Assembly: GCA_039908285.1 (NCBI GenBank)
Contig: JAMOBE010000007.1
Coordinates: 3,033 to 67,032 of the forward strand
Origin: JAMOBE01 sp039908285
Lineage (GTDB): Bacteria > Pseudomonadota > Alphaproteobacteria > Rhodospirillales > Rhodospirillaceae
DNA length: 64,000 bases
Reading direction: 5' to 3'
Positions 1 to 8,841 of the stretch are shown in pieces. The notes under the pieces were generated by a model. The model saw only the letters and a list, made by a program, of their open reading frames with translations. It did no database searches and was not told the origin of the DNA. Made by a program: the position numbers and the translations under genes. Numbering within the stretch: position 1 is the stretch's first letter; every line of letters begins with the position of its first letter.

Positions 1-90
1 CAGTCGCTTCGTGCCAAGGGCACGCCTTCGGCGTGACGCGGCCTCCGGCCTTGGCTTTCGGCGCATTCGCGCCGGCCCGCGTTGCGGGCT

Positions 91-126
91 CGGCTTCTCG
101 AAAATCTGAAGATTTTCGAGAAGCCG
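91..126. repeat. 16-bp-arm palindrome near left edge
   Basis: A perfect inverted repeat has 16-bp arms at 91-106 and 111-126 around a 4-base loop. It lies just downstream of the stop of the minus-strand MFS gene and could act as its terminator, although no clear T-run follows. Bases 1-90 are GC-rich and hold smaller hairpins; no gene start was seen there. The flank reads on into CGTATTAC, resembling the ends of the palindromes near 49.9 and 63.7 kb. Confidence 0.6.
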
Positions 127-155
127 TATTACCCTCTGCATCGGTCCCTCCTGCT

Positions 156-2270
156 CTACGCCCGCTCCGAAGCCGCCGCCGGCCGGACCAGGGCGAAATA
201 GGCGGCGAAGACGACGCCGCAGCCCACCGTCATCAGTCCCATGTGGGCCATCGCTCCTGGATAGCCATGTCTCGAGACGATGGCCGCCGCCACGATCGGT
301 CCGAGCACCGCCCCCGCCCGCTCGATCAGGCGGTAGATGCCGAACACCGTCGTCTGGCCGATGGCCGCGCACTCCGTCCGCGCCACCTCGGGCACCATGG
401 CGAGCTGGGCGGCATTGTTGAGGGCATGGGCGAGGCCAAGGGTGATGATGCCGATCAGCACGGCATCGGTGGTCGGCCAGCGGTGGACGATCATGGCCCC
501 GAGGCCGCCGAGAATGCCACCGGCGGCGACGAAGACGCCATGCAGGCGCAGGCGGTCGGCCAGGCGGGCCACCGGCGGCGACAGAAAGATCAGGGCGAGC
601 CCATAGGCCATCATCAACCGCCCGATCATCGACTGCGCGTTGCCAAGCTCATGAAGGTACAGCGGAACCAGGAAGAACAGATAGCCGGTCAGCATCAGCT
701 TGGTGGGAATCGAGGCGAACAGCAGCAGCACCAGCATCCGCCCATTGCCGAGAACGAGAAGGTAGTCCCGCCAGCCGGTGCGGCGCCGGGTGGCCCCGGC
801 GTGGGCCTCGCGCGGCAGATAGACGGCGATGAACAGGGCCGAGACCACCACCAGCCCGGCCGACAGGAAAAAGGTCGGGCGATAGCCGATGCGCTCGGCC
901 AGGATGCCGCCGATGGAGGTGCCGCAGATGCCGGCGGCGATCACCGCGCCGACGAACACCGCCATGCCGCCCGCTCGGTTCTCCGCCGTGGTGTGCCGGG
1001 CGATGAAGCCCTGGGCGCCGATGAACATGGCGGCGTAGCCGATGGCCGACAGCGACCGCCAGGCCAGCAGGTCGTAGACGGTGACGGCCAGGGCCGTCGC
1101 CAGGTGTCCGGCTACGGCCGGAATCAGCCCAAGCAGCAGCAGGTGACGGCTCCCCAGCCGATCGGCGAGCGCGCCGGCCACCGGCGTGAAGATGGCGACC
1201 ACCAGCATGAACAGGGACAGGGGCAGACTCAGCACCAGCGCCTCGCTCACCCCCGGCACCGGGACGTAAAGATCCCGCACGAACAGCGGAAAGAACGAGC
1301 GCGACATCTCCTCGGCGAAGATGAAGATGAACAGCGGCGTGCGCACCGTGACCAGGCTGATTTCCGACAGCGGCCGCGGTCCCTCCTCCGTCGCGAAGCG
1401 AAACCGGCGTTCCAGATTGGCGAGGACGGCCTGCGCCCCCCGGCCGGCGGCGGACCCGAGCACCGCCGCCTCGCGCTTGATATCGCTGTAGCGCCGGGCG
1501 ATCGCCGCGATGGAACCGTTGAGGGCGGTGACGAACTGGGCCACCTCGTCGCGGCCGCGGATGTCCACGACCCGCGAGAAATCACCTCGTCGCACGATAT
1601 CAAGAAGATCGTGCACCAGCTTTATGGGGACGGTGACGTTGACGGTGATGAGGATGAGCAGGATCTCGAAGGTGACCAGCAGGCTGACAAGGGTAACCAC
1701 CAGAACGTCGTAGTAGATTTCCCTCATCCGGTTTCTGAGGTAGGCGCGATCGACCCCGAGGTGAACGAAACCGATTATCCGCTCCTCGAGCACGATGGCG
1801 AGCGTCGTGTTGAAGAAACGCCCGACGATCCGCGAGCGTCCCACGGCGTCGGGAGCGGCCAGCGACTCCCGAAGTTCGGCCCTGTGGGCCGTCAGGTCCC
1901 CCCTCGCCTCGTCGAGGGCGCCGCCGCGTCCATAGATGATGCGTCCATCGGGAGCGGTGATGGCGATGTACTGGATCTCCGGCTGGATGGCGAGCACGCC
2001 GTCCAGGTAGTCCTCGACCCCCACCAGGCTGGAAAAGGGGATCCCAAGACTCACCGCCCTGGCCACGTGGGCGCGGACGGAGTCTCCCACCGTCTGGGCC
2101 TTGCGATCCAGCTCCGGCGTCACCTCGTGCTCGAACTCCCGCAGGGCCAGGAACGAGATGGTCGCCGCCGACAGCAGCAGGAGACAGAGGATCACCGAAA
2201 AGAACGCGGCACTGAGCGGTATGCGCCCCCGGAACAGGCCGAAGGTGGAGAAGCCGAAGGCCTGCTTCAT
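156..2270 (-). CDS. Sensor/HAMP-MFS transporter fusion
   Basis: 704 residues. The N-terminus is built like a membrane sensor: TM helix at about 20-42, a periplasmic domain at about 43-187, a second TM at about 188-211, and a HAMP-like linker at about 212-262 (DEVAQFVTALNGSI). From about 305 to the end it reads as a twelve-helix MFS permease, with the typical loop motif GALADRLGSR. Its start overlaps the stop of the upstream sensor gene by four bases, so the two are probably translationally coupled. The HAMP should pass a periplasmic signal into the permease or a partner; there is no kinase, cyclase or methyl-accepting output domain. The substrate is unknown. The magnetosome proteins MamH and MamZ are also MFS members, but nothing here identifies this protein as one of them. 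The domain reading is secure and the function is not. Confidence 0.8.
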   Translation of the reverse strand: MKQAFGFSTFGLFRGRIPLSAAFFSVILCLLLLSAATISFLALREFEHEVTPELDRKAQTVGDSVRAHVARAVSLGIPFSSLVGVEDYLDGVLAIQPEIQYIAITAPDGRIIYGRGGALDEARGDLTAHRAELRESLAAPDAVGRSRIVGRFFNTTLAIVLEERIIGFVHLGVDRAYLRNRMREIYYDVLVVTLVSLLVTFEILLILITVNVTVPIKLVHDLLDIVRRGDFSRVVDIRGRDEVAQFVTALNGSIAAIARRYSDIKREAAVLGSAAGRGAQAVLANLERRFRFATEEGPRPLSEISLVTVRTPLFIFIFAEEMSRSFFPLFVRDLYVPVPGVSEALVLSLPLSLFMLVVAIFTPVAGALADRLGSRHLLLLGLIPAVAGHLATALAVTVYDLLAWRSLSAIGYAAMFIGAQGFIARHTTAENRAGGMAVFVGAVIAAGICGTSIGGILAERIGYRPTFFLSAGLVVVSALFIAVYLPREAHAGATRRRTGWRDYLLVLGNGRMLVLLLFASIPTKLMLTGYLFFLVPLYLHELGNAQSMIGRLMMAYGLALIFLSPPVARLADRLRLHGVFVAAGGILGGLGAMIVHRWPTTDAVLIGIITLGLAHALNNAAQLAMVPEVARTECAAIGQTTVFGIYRLIERAGAVLGPIVAAAIVSRHGYPGAMAHMGLMTVGCGVVFAAYFALVRPAAASERA

Positions 2271-3055
2271 CGGCGCTTTCCTCCCACCAGCACCCGGTGG
2301 GCGAAATCCAGCCGGCGCAGGGCGCGTGCGGCCACCACCCGGTACTCGGCGATTTCCCGCTCGAGCACGCTGTCGCCAAGGTCTTCGCCGTTCGGCGTCG
2401 TCCGTCCGTCCGTGGTCTCCAGGGTCCCGAGGGCCCGCCGCATGCGCCGCAGGGCGCGGCTGATGCCGTTCAGCGACAGGAACACGGCCCCCACCGCCGC
2501 CAGGGAGAAGACTGCGCCGACGACTCCGAGGATCGTCGCCAGCCGGTCCCGCACCGCCGCCAGCCGGGCTTCCCGCGCGGCGGTCGAATAGCGCAGGGCC
2601 AGTGTGCCGCTCATCCGGCCGAATGAATTCTCGAGTCGAAGTCCGACCACCACCGCGTCCCCATCGGCCACCGTCCAGAATGGGTCCGAGGAGGCGCCGC
2701 CGCGGGATCGCTGCCGCGCCAGCCCCGCCGCCGTCTGGGGAGCATCCGCCGGTGTGACGTAGACCACGGTTCCCGCCGCATCCAGGACCTCGATGGACCG
2801 GATCAACGGGTCCCGGCCGGCGCCGCGGGCGATCACATCCTGGGTGTTGCGCAGTTCCGCCAGTTCGAGGCCGAGGGTCAGGCCGTTCTCGATCGTGGAC
2901 TCGATCTCGGTTGCAATATCGAGGATACGGGACTGCTCAAGCATGGCGAACGTTCGTGCGAACTTCGCATAGTTGAGAAACGTCACCAGGGCCATGGAAA
3001 AAGCCAGGAGGAGAACGATGGTGATCGCCACCTTCGTGGTCAGGTTGCCTGGCAT
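2267..3055 (-). CDS. Membrane sensor protein, two TM helices
   Basis: 262 residues. One TM helix lies at about 8-28, a periplasmic segment follows to about 170, a second TM is at about 172-195, and a short charged cytoplasmic tail of roughly 65 residues follows. The periplasmic portion (IESTIENGLTLGLELAELRN, then RSIEVLDAAGTVVYVTP) resembles the same region of the downstream MFS fusion (IQYIAITAPDGRIIYG), so the two look like related PAS/CACHE-type sensor modules. No kinase or cyclase domain follows. The four-base overlap with the MFS fusion suggests the two products form one complex. The ligand cannot be read from sequence. Confidence 0.7.
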   Translation of the reverse strand: MPGNLTTKVAITIVLLLAFSMALVTFLNYAKFARTFAMLEQSRILDIATEIESTIENGLTLGLELAELRNTQDVIARGAGRDPLIRSIEVLDAAGTVVYVTPADAPQTAAGLARQRSRGGASSDPFWTVADGDAVVVGLRLENSFGRMSGTLALRYSTAAREARLAAVRDRLATILGVVGAVFSLAAVGAVFLSLNGISRALRRMRRALGTLETTDGRTTPNGEDLGDSVLEREIAEYRVVAARALRRLDFAHRVLVGGKRR

Positions 3056-3189
3056 ACGGTCCCGATCCCCACCCGGACGAATCGCTCAAGCCGAACCATT
3101 GCGGCAGAACATGGTCTGACGGCCTTCGTCGCCATCCTGCAGAAATTCCGAACCGCATACAATACCGGACCTGTGGGATCCGGTGGAAA

Positions 3190-3612
3190 TCACTCACTGC
3201 CGGGGATCGCCATCATGGCCAGGAACTCCGCCAGCTTCCGCACGACACCCTCCAGCGCGACGGAATCGGCGGGCTTGGCGATGAAGGCGTTGCAGCCGAG
3301 ATCGTACCAGCGCCGCGCCGCCGCCGCAGTGTCGGCCGGAGCCAGAATGATGACCGGAACATGGCGGGTCGTCTCATCGGTCCTGATGCGCGACAGCACC
3401 GCCTCGGCCCCCCCGGCCGCAAGACCGGAGATGTCCACGAGGATCAGCAGGGGCAGCCCCACCGACCGACGGGCCGACGGGCCCTCCGGGAACAGGGCGG
3501 CGATCAGGTGGCGGTCATCCGGGTACAGCGCCACGTCGAGGGCCAGTCCATTCCGCTGGAGGCCGGCCGCCACCTGCCCGGCCCGGGCATGGTCGCTGTC
3601 GACGAGATACAT
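3190..3612 (-). CDS. Single-domain response regulator receiver
   Basis: 140 residues, a stand-alone CheY-like receiver. The start MYLVDSDHARAG gives the acidic pocket, LLILVDISG carries the phospho-acceptor aspartate, and FIAKPADS supplies the conserved lysine. A longer open frame continues upstream inside the neighbouring oxidoreductase gene, but the receiver fold begins at this ATG and the oxidoreductase is clearly the real gene there. It starts three bases after the stop of the upstream gene, so the two are co-transcribed. No output domain is present; it probably acts by protein contact. Its cognate kinase is not evident in the immediate neighbourhood. Confidence 0.8.
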   Translation of the reverse strand: MYLVDSDHARAGQVAAGLQRNGLALDVALYPDDRHLIAALFPEGPSARRSVGLPLLILVDISGLAAGGAEAVLSRIRTDETTRHVPVIILAPADTAAAARRWYDLGCNAFIAKPADSVALEGVVRKLAEFLAMMAIPGSE

Positions 3613-3614
3613 CT

Positions 3615-4736
3615 TCACCGGACTCGCTTCCCCTCGGTCAGACGACTCAGCACGTGATCGGCCAGGGCCAGGCACGAGGTGAGCCCAGGGCTTTCGATGC
3701 CGAACAGGTTGACCAGACCGGGGATCCCGTGCTCGTCCGGTCCCTGGATCAGGAAGTCGCGCTGGGGCTCTCCGGGGCCGCTGATCTTGGGCCGGATGCC
3801 ACAGTAGCCGGGATTGAGCGCGCCGTCCGCAAGGTCCGGCCAATAGCGCCGCACCTCGGCATAGAAGCGATCCCCGCGCGCCGGATCGACGGTGTACTCC
3901 TCGCGGTCGACCCACTCGACGTCGGGTCCAAATCTGGCCTGTCCGCCCAGGTCGAGCGTCAGATGGACGCCAAGCCCCGCCGCCTCGGGAATGGGATAGA
4001 CCAATCTTTGGAACGGCGCCCTGCCGCCCAGGGTGAAGTAGTTGCCCCGGGCAAGGTGCAGCGGGGGGATGGTGTCCGGCCGCAGCCCCGCGAACCGCCG
4101 CGCGACGGGAACCGCCCCAAGTCCGGCGGCGTTGACCACCGTGCGGCAGCCAAGCCGCATGGGCGAGGCCCCGCCCACGTCCAGCACGATGGAGTCTCCC
4201 CCATCCACCCTGCCGCTCTCCACCGGGCTCAGGAAGGCGACGACCGCGCCGTGGGCCTCGGCATCCCCCTGCAGCGCCAGCATCAGGCCATGACTGTCGA
4301 TGATCCCGGTGGAGGGCGAGTGGACGGCGGCGGCGCAGCGCAACGCCGGCTCCAGGGCGCGGGCGGCCGGGCCGTCGAGCCACTCCAGGTCATCGACGCC
4401 ATTGGCCCGCCCCCGGGCCTCGATGGCTCGCAGTTCGGCGAGCTGGGAGTCATCGGCGGCGACGATCAGCTTGCCGCAGCGGCGGTGCGCCACGTTCCGC
4501 TCCTGGCAGTAGCGATAGAGGGCCTGGCGTCCGGCGACGCATAGACGCGCCCGCAGGCTGTCCTTCGGATAGTAGATGCCGCCGTGGATGACCTCGCTGT
4601 TGCGGGAGCTGATGCCGGTGCCGATGGCACCCGCGGCCTCGATGATCACCACCTCGCGCCCCGCCAGAGCCAGCGCCCGCGCCACCGCCAGGCCAACAAT
4701 CCCGGCACCGATCACCGCGCAGTCGATCCGCTCCAT
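3615..4736 (-). CDS. lhgO: L-2-hydroxyglutarate oxidase-like FAD protein
   Basis: 373 residues, a D-amino-acid-oxidase-type flavoprotein. The N-terminal Rossmann motif is GAGIVGLAVARALA, followed by the family segment ISSRNSEVIHGGIYYP that is typical of LhgO/L2HGDH proteins. These oxidise L-2-hydroxyglutarate to 2-oxoglutarate and feed electrons to the membrane quinone pool. The ATG at 4736 is chosen because it begins the FAD fold (MERIDCAVIGAG) and is preceded by GGGAGCGG. The C-terminal part (GYCGIRPKISGP) also fits the family. Other members act on glycerol-3-phosphate or related 2-hydroxy acids, so the substrate is an inference from similarity. It is the first gene of a likely operon with the receiver below it. 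Confidence 0.8.
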   Translation of the reverse strand: MERIDCAVIGAGIVGLAVARALALAGREVVIIEAAGAIGTGISSRNSEVIHGGIYYPKDSLRARLCVAGRQALYRYCQERNVAHRRCGKLIVAADDSQLAELRAIEARGRANGVDDLEWLDGPAARALEPALRCAAAVHSPSTGIIDSHGLMLALQGDAEAHGAVVAFLSPVESGRVDGGDSIVLDVGGASPMRLGCRTVVNAAGLGAVPVARRFAGLRPDTIPPLHLARGNYFTLGGRAPFQRLVYPIPEAAGLGVHLTLDLGGQARFGPDVEWVDREEYTVDPARGDRFYAEVRRYWPDLADGALNPGYCGIRPKISGPGEPQRDFLIQGPDEHGIPGLVNLFGIESPGLTSCLALADHVLSRLTEGKRVR

Positions 4737-4786
4737 CCGTTCCGCTCCCACAAGATCCGGCCAATGGCCGCAACCAGAAAGATTTC

Positions 4787-4815
4787 GTGTCGCCGACATC
4801 AGAGGTCGGCGACAC
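4787..4815 (-). terminator. Hairpin after the CheZ-like gene
   Basis: Perfect 11-bp arms (4787-4797 and 4805-4815) around a 7-base loop, about 70 bases beyond the stop of the minus-strand CheZ-like gene. On the minus strand the stem is followed by a moderately T-rich run (GAAATCTTTCT). It is plausible as a factor-independent terminator, but could also be an operator for the downstream oxidoreductase gene. Confidence 0.5.
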
Positions 4816-4884
4816 AGTGGCGACGACAATGCCGGGCGTCAAGACGCCTTGGCCTTCTCCTCCCGTGACCCTGAGAGTCGAGGA

Positions 4885-5937
4885 TCAGCCATTGAGCAGG
4901 CGATCCACCTCGGCCTGGGAAAGACCCTTCGATTCGGTGAGTTCCGGCTGCTGCGGCAGTTCGCCATATGCCGAGATCGACTTCGAGGTCGCCAGGAACT
5001 TGAGCAGCCGCCCCACCTTGCGGATGCGCTGGCCGGTCAGGTCCTGGAATGAGCAGGCTTCCATCAGGCCTTCGAGCTTGATGCGGGTCGGCCTGTCCCC
5101 GGCTCTGGACATCAGCGTTTCAGCCAGACCGAGGATGCGGCCGACGGCGTTTTCCTGTTCCTTGAGGGCCGTATCAAGCTGCGTGACCCCCGTGCTCAGG
5201 GCCGAGGTCACGGCGGGGGGAAGGACGGAAAGGATGGTGGTCGGGGACTGTGGCACCTGGGGGGGAGGCTTCTCCCCGCCTCCCTCGACGAAGGACGAGC
5301 TTATGCGCTGAACGGTGTCAAGAGACACCATGTTGTCGGATGACTCCTTCGCCAGCATGACGACAAACTTCCGAACGGCGGCCACGGCATCGCTCGATAC
5401 CTTTTCCAGCGGCTGTCCGGAAGCTGTTTCCATTCCAGCGGCATCGTCATCCTTCTTGCCGGCGCCTACCATCTTGTCTCTGGATGGTCGCTCCTGATAC
5501 TTCCAGGCCAGGGGATCCGACGTGGCACTTGCCGCAGATGTCATCGTGGCCTTGTCGACGCCACTGATGACGGCGATGAAATCGGACGTGCTGGCTTCCA
5601 GATTGAAGACGCGAATGAGGGACCAGGCCTTGGGACCGAGGCCAGTGGTCAGGTACTCGTTGATCCGGAGCGCCAGTTCGCGGACGATGAGGCCCTTGGC
5701 GTCCCGCAGCAGGACACAGACGTCGCAGTTGGGCAGGGTGATGATGCCGTGGGGCACCTGCACGGCGGCATTGATCTGTTCGACCACCTTGGGGGCGAGT
5801 CTGTTGCGATCGCTGAGAAGCGGCAGCCGCGACAACGCCACGACCAGCGCACGCCACCCTATGGCCTTGCTACCGATCTCCTTCATCAAGCCGGCGAAAG
5901 CCTCGGCCTGTTGCGGCGAGGCCTGTTGGGTGGTCAC
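4885..5937 (-). CDS. CheZ-like phosphatase with FliM-type tail
   Basis: 350 residues. The C-terminal third carries SFQDLTGQRIRKV at 296-308. In CheZ this motif places the catalytic Asp and Gln (here D299 and Q303) that dephosphorylate CheY-P. The last 13 residues, GLSQAEVDRLLNG, resemble both the CheY-P-binding tail of CheZ and the N-terminal CheY-P-binding peptide of FliM. The first 150 residues look like a separate globular domain of unknown role. A proline-rich linker (GGGEKPPPQVPQSP) lies at about 222-235. The protein is longer than enterobacterial CheZ (about 214 residues). It should act on a phosphorylated receiver; whether that is chemotactic CheY or another regulator cannot be told, as no che genes lie nearby. 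Confidence 0.7.
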   Translation of the reverse strand: MTTQQASPQQAEAFAGLMKEIGSKAIGWRALVVALSRLPLLSDRNRLAPKVVEQINAAVQVPHGIITLPNCDVCVLLRDAKGLIVRELALRINEYLTTGLGPKAWSLIRVFNLEASTSDFIAVISGVDKATMTSAASATSDPLAWKYQERPSRDKMVGAGKKDDDAAGMETASGQPLEKVSSDAVAAVRKFVVMLAKESSDNMVSLDTVQRISSSFVEGGGEKPPPQVPQSPTTILSVLPPAVTSALSTGVTQLDTALKEQENAVGRILGLAETLMSRAGDRPTRIKLEGLMEACSFQDLTGQRIRKVGRLLKFLATSKSISAYGELPQQPELTESKGLSQAEVDRLLNG

Positions 5938-6129
5938 GGCCCTTCTCCCCAGCTTTTCATGTGACCGCCCAAGAATCCCTCAGGATCTCAATACATCAGC
6001 CGATATATCCACGCTATCATGGTCTCCCCCCCGGATGTCAACGCCACCGTCATGCCTCCGCGGGGCGTCGGCATCGCGATCGAAGACGACCAGGATTTCT
6101 CGCTCACCATCCCTCCCCATTCGCGCTCG

Positions 6130-6936
6130 TCATTTGGTAGCCTCCACGACCCAGAAAAACCCGAAGGGATTGGGATCATCGCCACACCGATACAGGCGTC
6201 CGAAGTTTGGACCATAGCTCTCGGTCTCGATTCTCGAATAGCCCTGGAAGGCGGATTCGATTTCCTGCCGATTGTACCACTTCATATGCGGAACACCGAA
6301 ACATTCGTGAAACATGGTCCCAAAAAGCCGTGAATGTGTGCCCTGCCGCTTGAGCCAGCCGTATATGCAGCGGTCGGTGCCGAGGAGCATGTCCAATCCA
6401 GCCTGGAGGGCGCGCAGCATCTTGGCCACGCCGACTTTCAGGGACGGTCTGCGATAAAGGAAGATGTAAGCTTTGCCTCCTGGCTTCAGTACCCGCAATG
6501 CCTCGTTGATGGCCTTCAGGTCGTTGGCGGTATGGTGAAGGACTCCCATGGAGTAGACTGCGTCGAAGTGGTTGTCGTCGAAGTCGAGGTGTTCGGCATT
6601 CCCGACCCGATATTCTGGTGTGACGGTCAAAGTACCATCCACGTAGTCAGCATTGCGCCGGGCGACGTCCACACTGGCAGGGGAATAATCGATGCCAATG
6701 TATGAGCCGCCGGCTGGCATGGCGGCGCACAACAAAGTTGAATCGACCCCCTGACCGCAGCCGATCTCAAGAATATTGGCATGGGCGGCGCCAATGCGGC
6801 GGAGCAACGCCGGCAGGTATGGCTCCATGGCATAGCGCTGTTGAACCTGGGCCTCATATCCAGCGTGCACACCGCACGGGTTTGCATCCCAGAACTCTCG
6901 AGTACTGGCCAACTCGGGGACTGGATCGGGGACCAC
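6130..6936 (-). CDS. SAM-dependent class I methyltransferase
   Basis: About 268 residues from the GTG at 6936. This start is chosen because it is preceded by AGGAAGAAGG; a TTG eight codons upstream has no ribosome-binding site. The Rossmann motif I is ILEIGCGQGVDSTLL, motif II includes YIGIDYSP, and the post-motif DAVYSMGVLHH is typical of UbiE/Methyltransf_11 proteins. The C-terminal half is longer than in minimal family members and holds an amphipathic segment after RPSLKVGVAKML. The substrate is unknown: quinone, lipid and small-molecule methylation are all possible. It stands alone, with 192 bases to the CheZ-like gene and 39 bases after terC. Confidence 0.8.
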   Translation of the reverse strand: MVPDPVPELASTREFWDANPCGVHAGYEAQVQQRYAMEPYLPALLRRIGAAHANILEIGCGQGVDSTLLCAAMPAGGSYIGIDYSPASVDVARRNADYVDGTLTVTPEYRVGNAEHLDFDDNHFDAVYSMGVLHHTANDLKAINEALRVLKPGGKAYIFLYRRPSLKVGVAKMLRALQAGLDMLLGTDRCIYGWLKRQGTHSRLFGTMFHECFGVPHMKWYNRQEIESAFQGYSRIETESYGPNFGRLYRCGDDPNPFGFFWVVEATK

Positions 6937-6975
6937 GTTGCCTTCTTCCTGCTCGGACAATATTTGGAGTTACCG

Positions 6976-7914
6976 TCACGCCTCGCTGCGGCGGGTCGCC
7001 AGCAGCGAGGCGGTGACGGTTACCGCCAGGATGCCGAAGGTGACGCCAAGGGCCACCGCCACCGGCAGGGGGTAGACGCCGGCCAGCAGAATCTTGACGC
7101 CAATGAACATCAGGACCAGCGACAGGCCGTACTTCAGGTACTTGAGCCGCGCCATCAGGTCCCGCAGGGCGAAATAGAACGAGCGCAGGCCAAGAATGGC
7201 GAAGATGTTGGAGGTGAACACGACAAAAGGATCGGTGGTCACGGCGAAGATGGCCGGCACCGAGTCCGTCGCGAACATGAGGTCGGCGAACTCGACCGAG
7301 ATCAGGACGATGAACAGCGGCGTGACCATGCTGCGGCCGTTGACACGCACCACGAAGGCATCGCCGTGGTGTTCGTTGGTAACCGGCAGGTGATTGCGCA
7401 CCCAGCGCAGGAAGGGCTGGTCGGCGGGCGAGGTCGCCTCCTCGTCCTTGGCGAACAGCATCTTGAACCCGGTGATGGCCAGGAACACGCCGAACAGGTA
7501 CAGGATCCAGTGGAAGTTGGTGATCAGGGCGGCGCCGGCGACGATCATGACCGCCCGCATGGCGATGGCCCCAAGCACGCCCCAGAACAGCACCCGGTGC
7601 TGGAGCGCCGGTGGCACGCCGAACTGACCGAACAGAATCATGAACACGAAAAGGTTGTCAACGCTGAGGGCCAACTCGATAAGGTAGCCAGTCATGAACT
7701 CCAGCGCCGGCTGAGGACCGCGCCAGAAGAAGATGGCAATATTGAACAAAATGGCGCAGCCCACCCAGATGACGCTCCACGTCAGCGCCTCCCGCATGGT
7801 CACGGCGCGGGCCTTGCGGTGCAGGATGCCAAGATCGAGGGCCAGCAGGGTGACGATCACCGCCCCGAAGCCGCCCCAGAGCCACATGGTGGAATCCATC
7901 GTGCCGTCCATCAT
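6976..7914 (-). CDS. terC: TerC-family integral membrane protein
   Basis: 312 residues with seven to nine predicted TM helices. The family signature is clear: ELALSVDNLFVFMILF in the first half and SVEFADLMFATDSVPAIFA in the second, each with the membrane-embedded acidic residues thought to coordinate metal ions. TerC/Alx proteins are now linked to Mn2+ efflux and to metalation of exported proteins; the older tellurite label is historical. Its start overlaps the stop of the MoxR-like ATPase gene (ATGATGA), so the two are translationally coupled. Two adjacent ATGs are possible. No other ter genes are adjacent, although a kinase/vWA/phosphatase block lies about 50 kb away. Confidence 0.9.
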   Translation of the reverse strand: MMDGTMDSTMWLWGGFGAVIVTLLALDLGILHRKARAVTMREALTWSVIWVGCAILFNIAIFFWRGPQPALEFMTGYLIELALSVDNLFVFMILFGQFGVPPALQHRVLFWGVLGAIAMRAVMIVAGAALITNFHWILYLFGVFLAITGFKMLFAKDEEATSPADQPFLRWVRNHLPVTNEHHGDAFVVRVNGRSMVTPLFIVLISVEFADLMFATDSVPAIFAVTTDPFVVFTSNIFAILGLRSFYFALRDLMARLKYLKYGLSLVLMFIGVKILLAGVYPLPVAVALGVTFGILAVTVTASLLATRRSEA

Positions 7915-8759
7915 CGTCCCTCCCTTCGAGGCTGGACCGCGAGGCGTTCCAGCAGACTGACGTCCTGTTCGTTCTTGATCAGGGCACCGTAGAGCGGCGC
8001 CACGGCTGCCCTGGCATCCGTGGCGCGCAGGGCCTCGGGCGGCAGGTCCTCGGCCAGAAGCAGCTTGATCCAGTCGAGAAGCTCCGACGTGGAGGGCCGC
8101 TTTTTCAACCCACCCACGTCCCGCAGTTCATAGAACACATTCAGCGCCTCGCGCACCAGGTTGCGCTTGATGTCGGGAAAATGGACATCGACGATCCTCT
8201 CCATGGTCTCGCGATCCGGGAAGCGGATGTAGTGGAAGAAGCAGCGGCGCAGGAAGGCGTCCGGCAGATCCTTCTCGTTGTTGGAGGTGATGATCACCAC
8301 CGGCCGCTTCGCCGCCTTGACCATCTGGCGGGTCTCGTGGACGTAGAACTCCATGCGGTCCAGTTCCAGGAGAAGATCGTTCGGGAACTCGATGTCCGCC
8401 TTGTCGATTTCGTCGATCAGCAGCACCGCGCCGGGGGTCTCGAACGCCTCCCACAGCTTGCCGCGGATGATATAGTTGCCGATGTCGTGGACCCTGGCCT
8501 CGCCGAGCTGGGAGTCCCGCAGCCGCGACACCGCGTCGTATTCATACATGCCGTGCTGGGCCTTGGTGGTGGACTTGATGTGCCAGGAAATCAGCGGCCG
8601 TCCCAGCGCTCCCGCCACCTCCTGGGCCAGCACCGTCTTGCCGGTCCCGGGCTCCCCCTTGACCAGCAGCGGCCGCTCCAGGGTGACGGCGGCATTGACG
8701 GCGACCATCAGGTCCTCCGTCGCCACGTAGGAGTCGGTGCCGGCAAAGGTCCGTGCCAT
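7911..8759 (-). CDS. MoxR-type AAA+ ATPase
   Basis: 282 residues from ATG 8759, which is preceded by AAGGGTGG. It has a Walker A motif (VKGEPGTGKTVL), Walker B (VLLIDEIDKADIEFPNDLL), sensor 1 (VIITSNNEKDLPDAFLRRCF) and an arginine-finger region, all in the MoxR/RavA pattern. MoxR ATPases usually act as chaperones that mature metal enzymes or membrane complexes, together with vWA proteins; here the coupled neighbour is TerC. A longer open frame upstream of the ATG is not conserved-looking and overlaps the DUF1289 gene on the other strand. The family assignment is firm and the client protein is unknown. Confidence 0.9.
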   Translation of the reverse strand: MARTFAGTDSYVATEDLMVAVNAAVTLERPLLVKGEPGTGKTVLAQEVAGALGRPLISWHIKSTTKAQHGMYEYDAVSRLRDSQLGEARVHDIGNYIIRGKLWEAFETPGAVLLIDEIDKADIEFPNDLLLELDRMEFYVHETRQMVKAAKRPVVIITSNNEKDLPDAFLRRCFFHYIRFPDRETMERIVDVHFPDIKRNLVREALNVFYELRDVGGLKKRPSTSELLDWIKLLLAEDLPPEALRATDARAAVAPLYGALIKNEQDVSLLERLAVQPRREGR

Positions 8760-8841
8760 GGTCGTTCCACCCTTGTCGTCTTCCCCGATGCACCTTAGAA
8801 GTCCCGGGCGACGGGAGCAAGACGCATGAAAGGCCGCACGG

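Noticed and set aside
33..2591. 852-codon open frame on the plus strand
   Set aside because: It lies opposite the MFS fusion and sensor genes, has a composition rich in Arg, Gly, His and Gln typical of an antisense GC-rich frame, and shows no domain.
6976..7914. Tellurite resistance operon
   Set aside because: terC stands only with a MoxR-like ATPase; no terZABDE genes are present.
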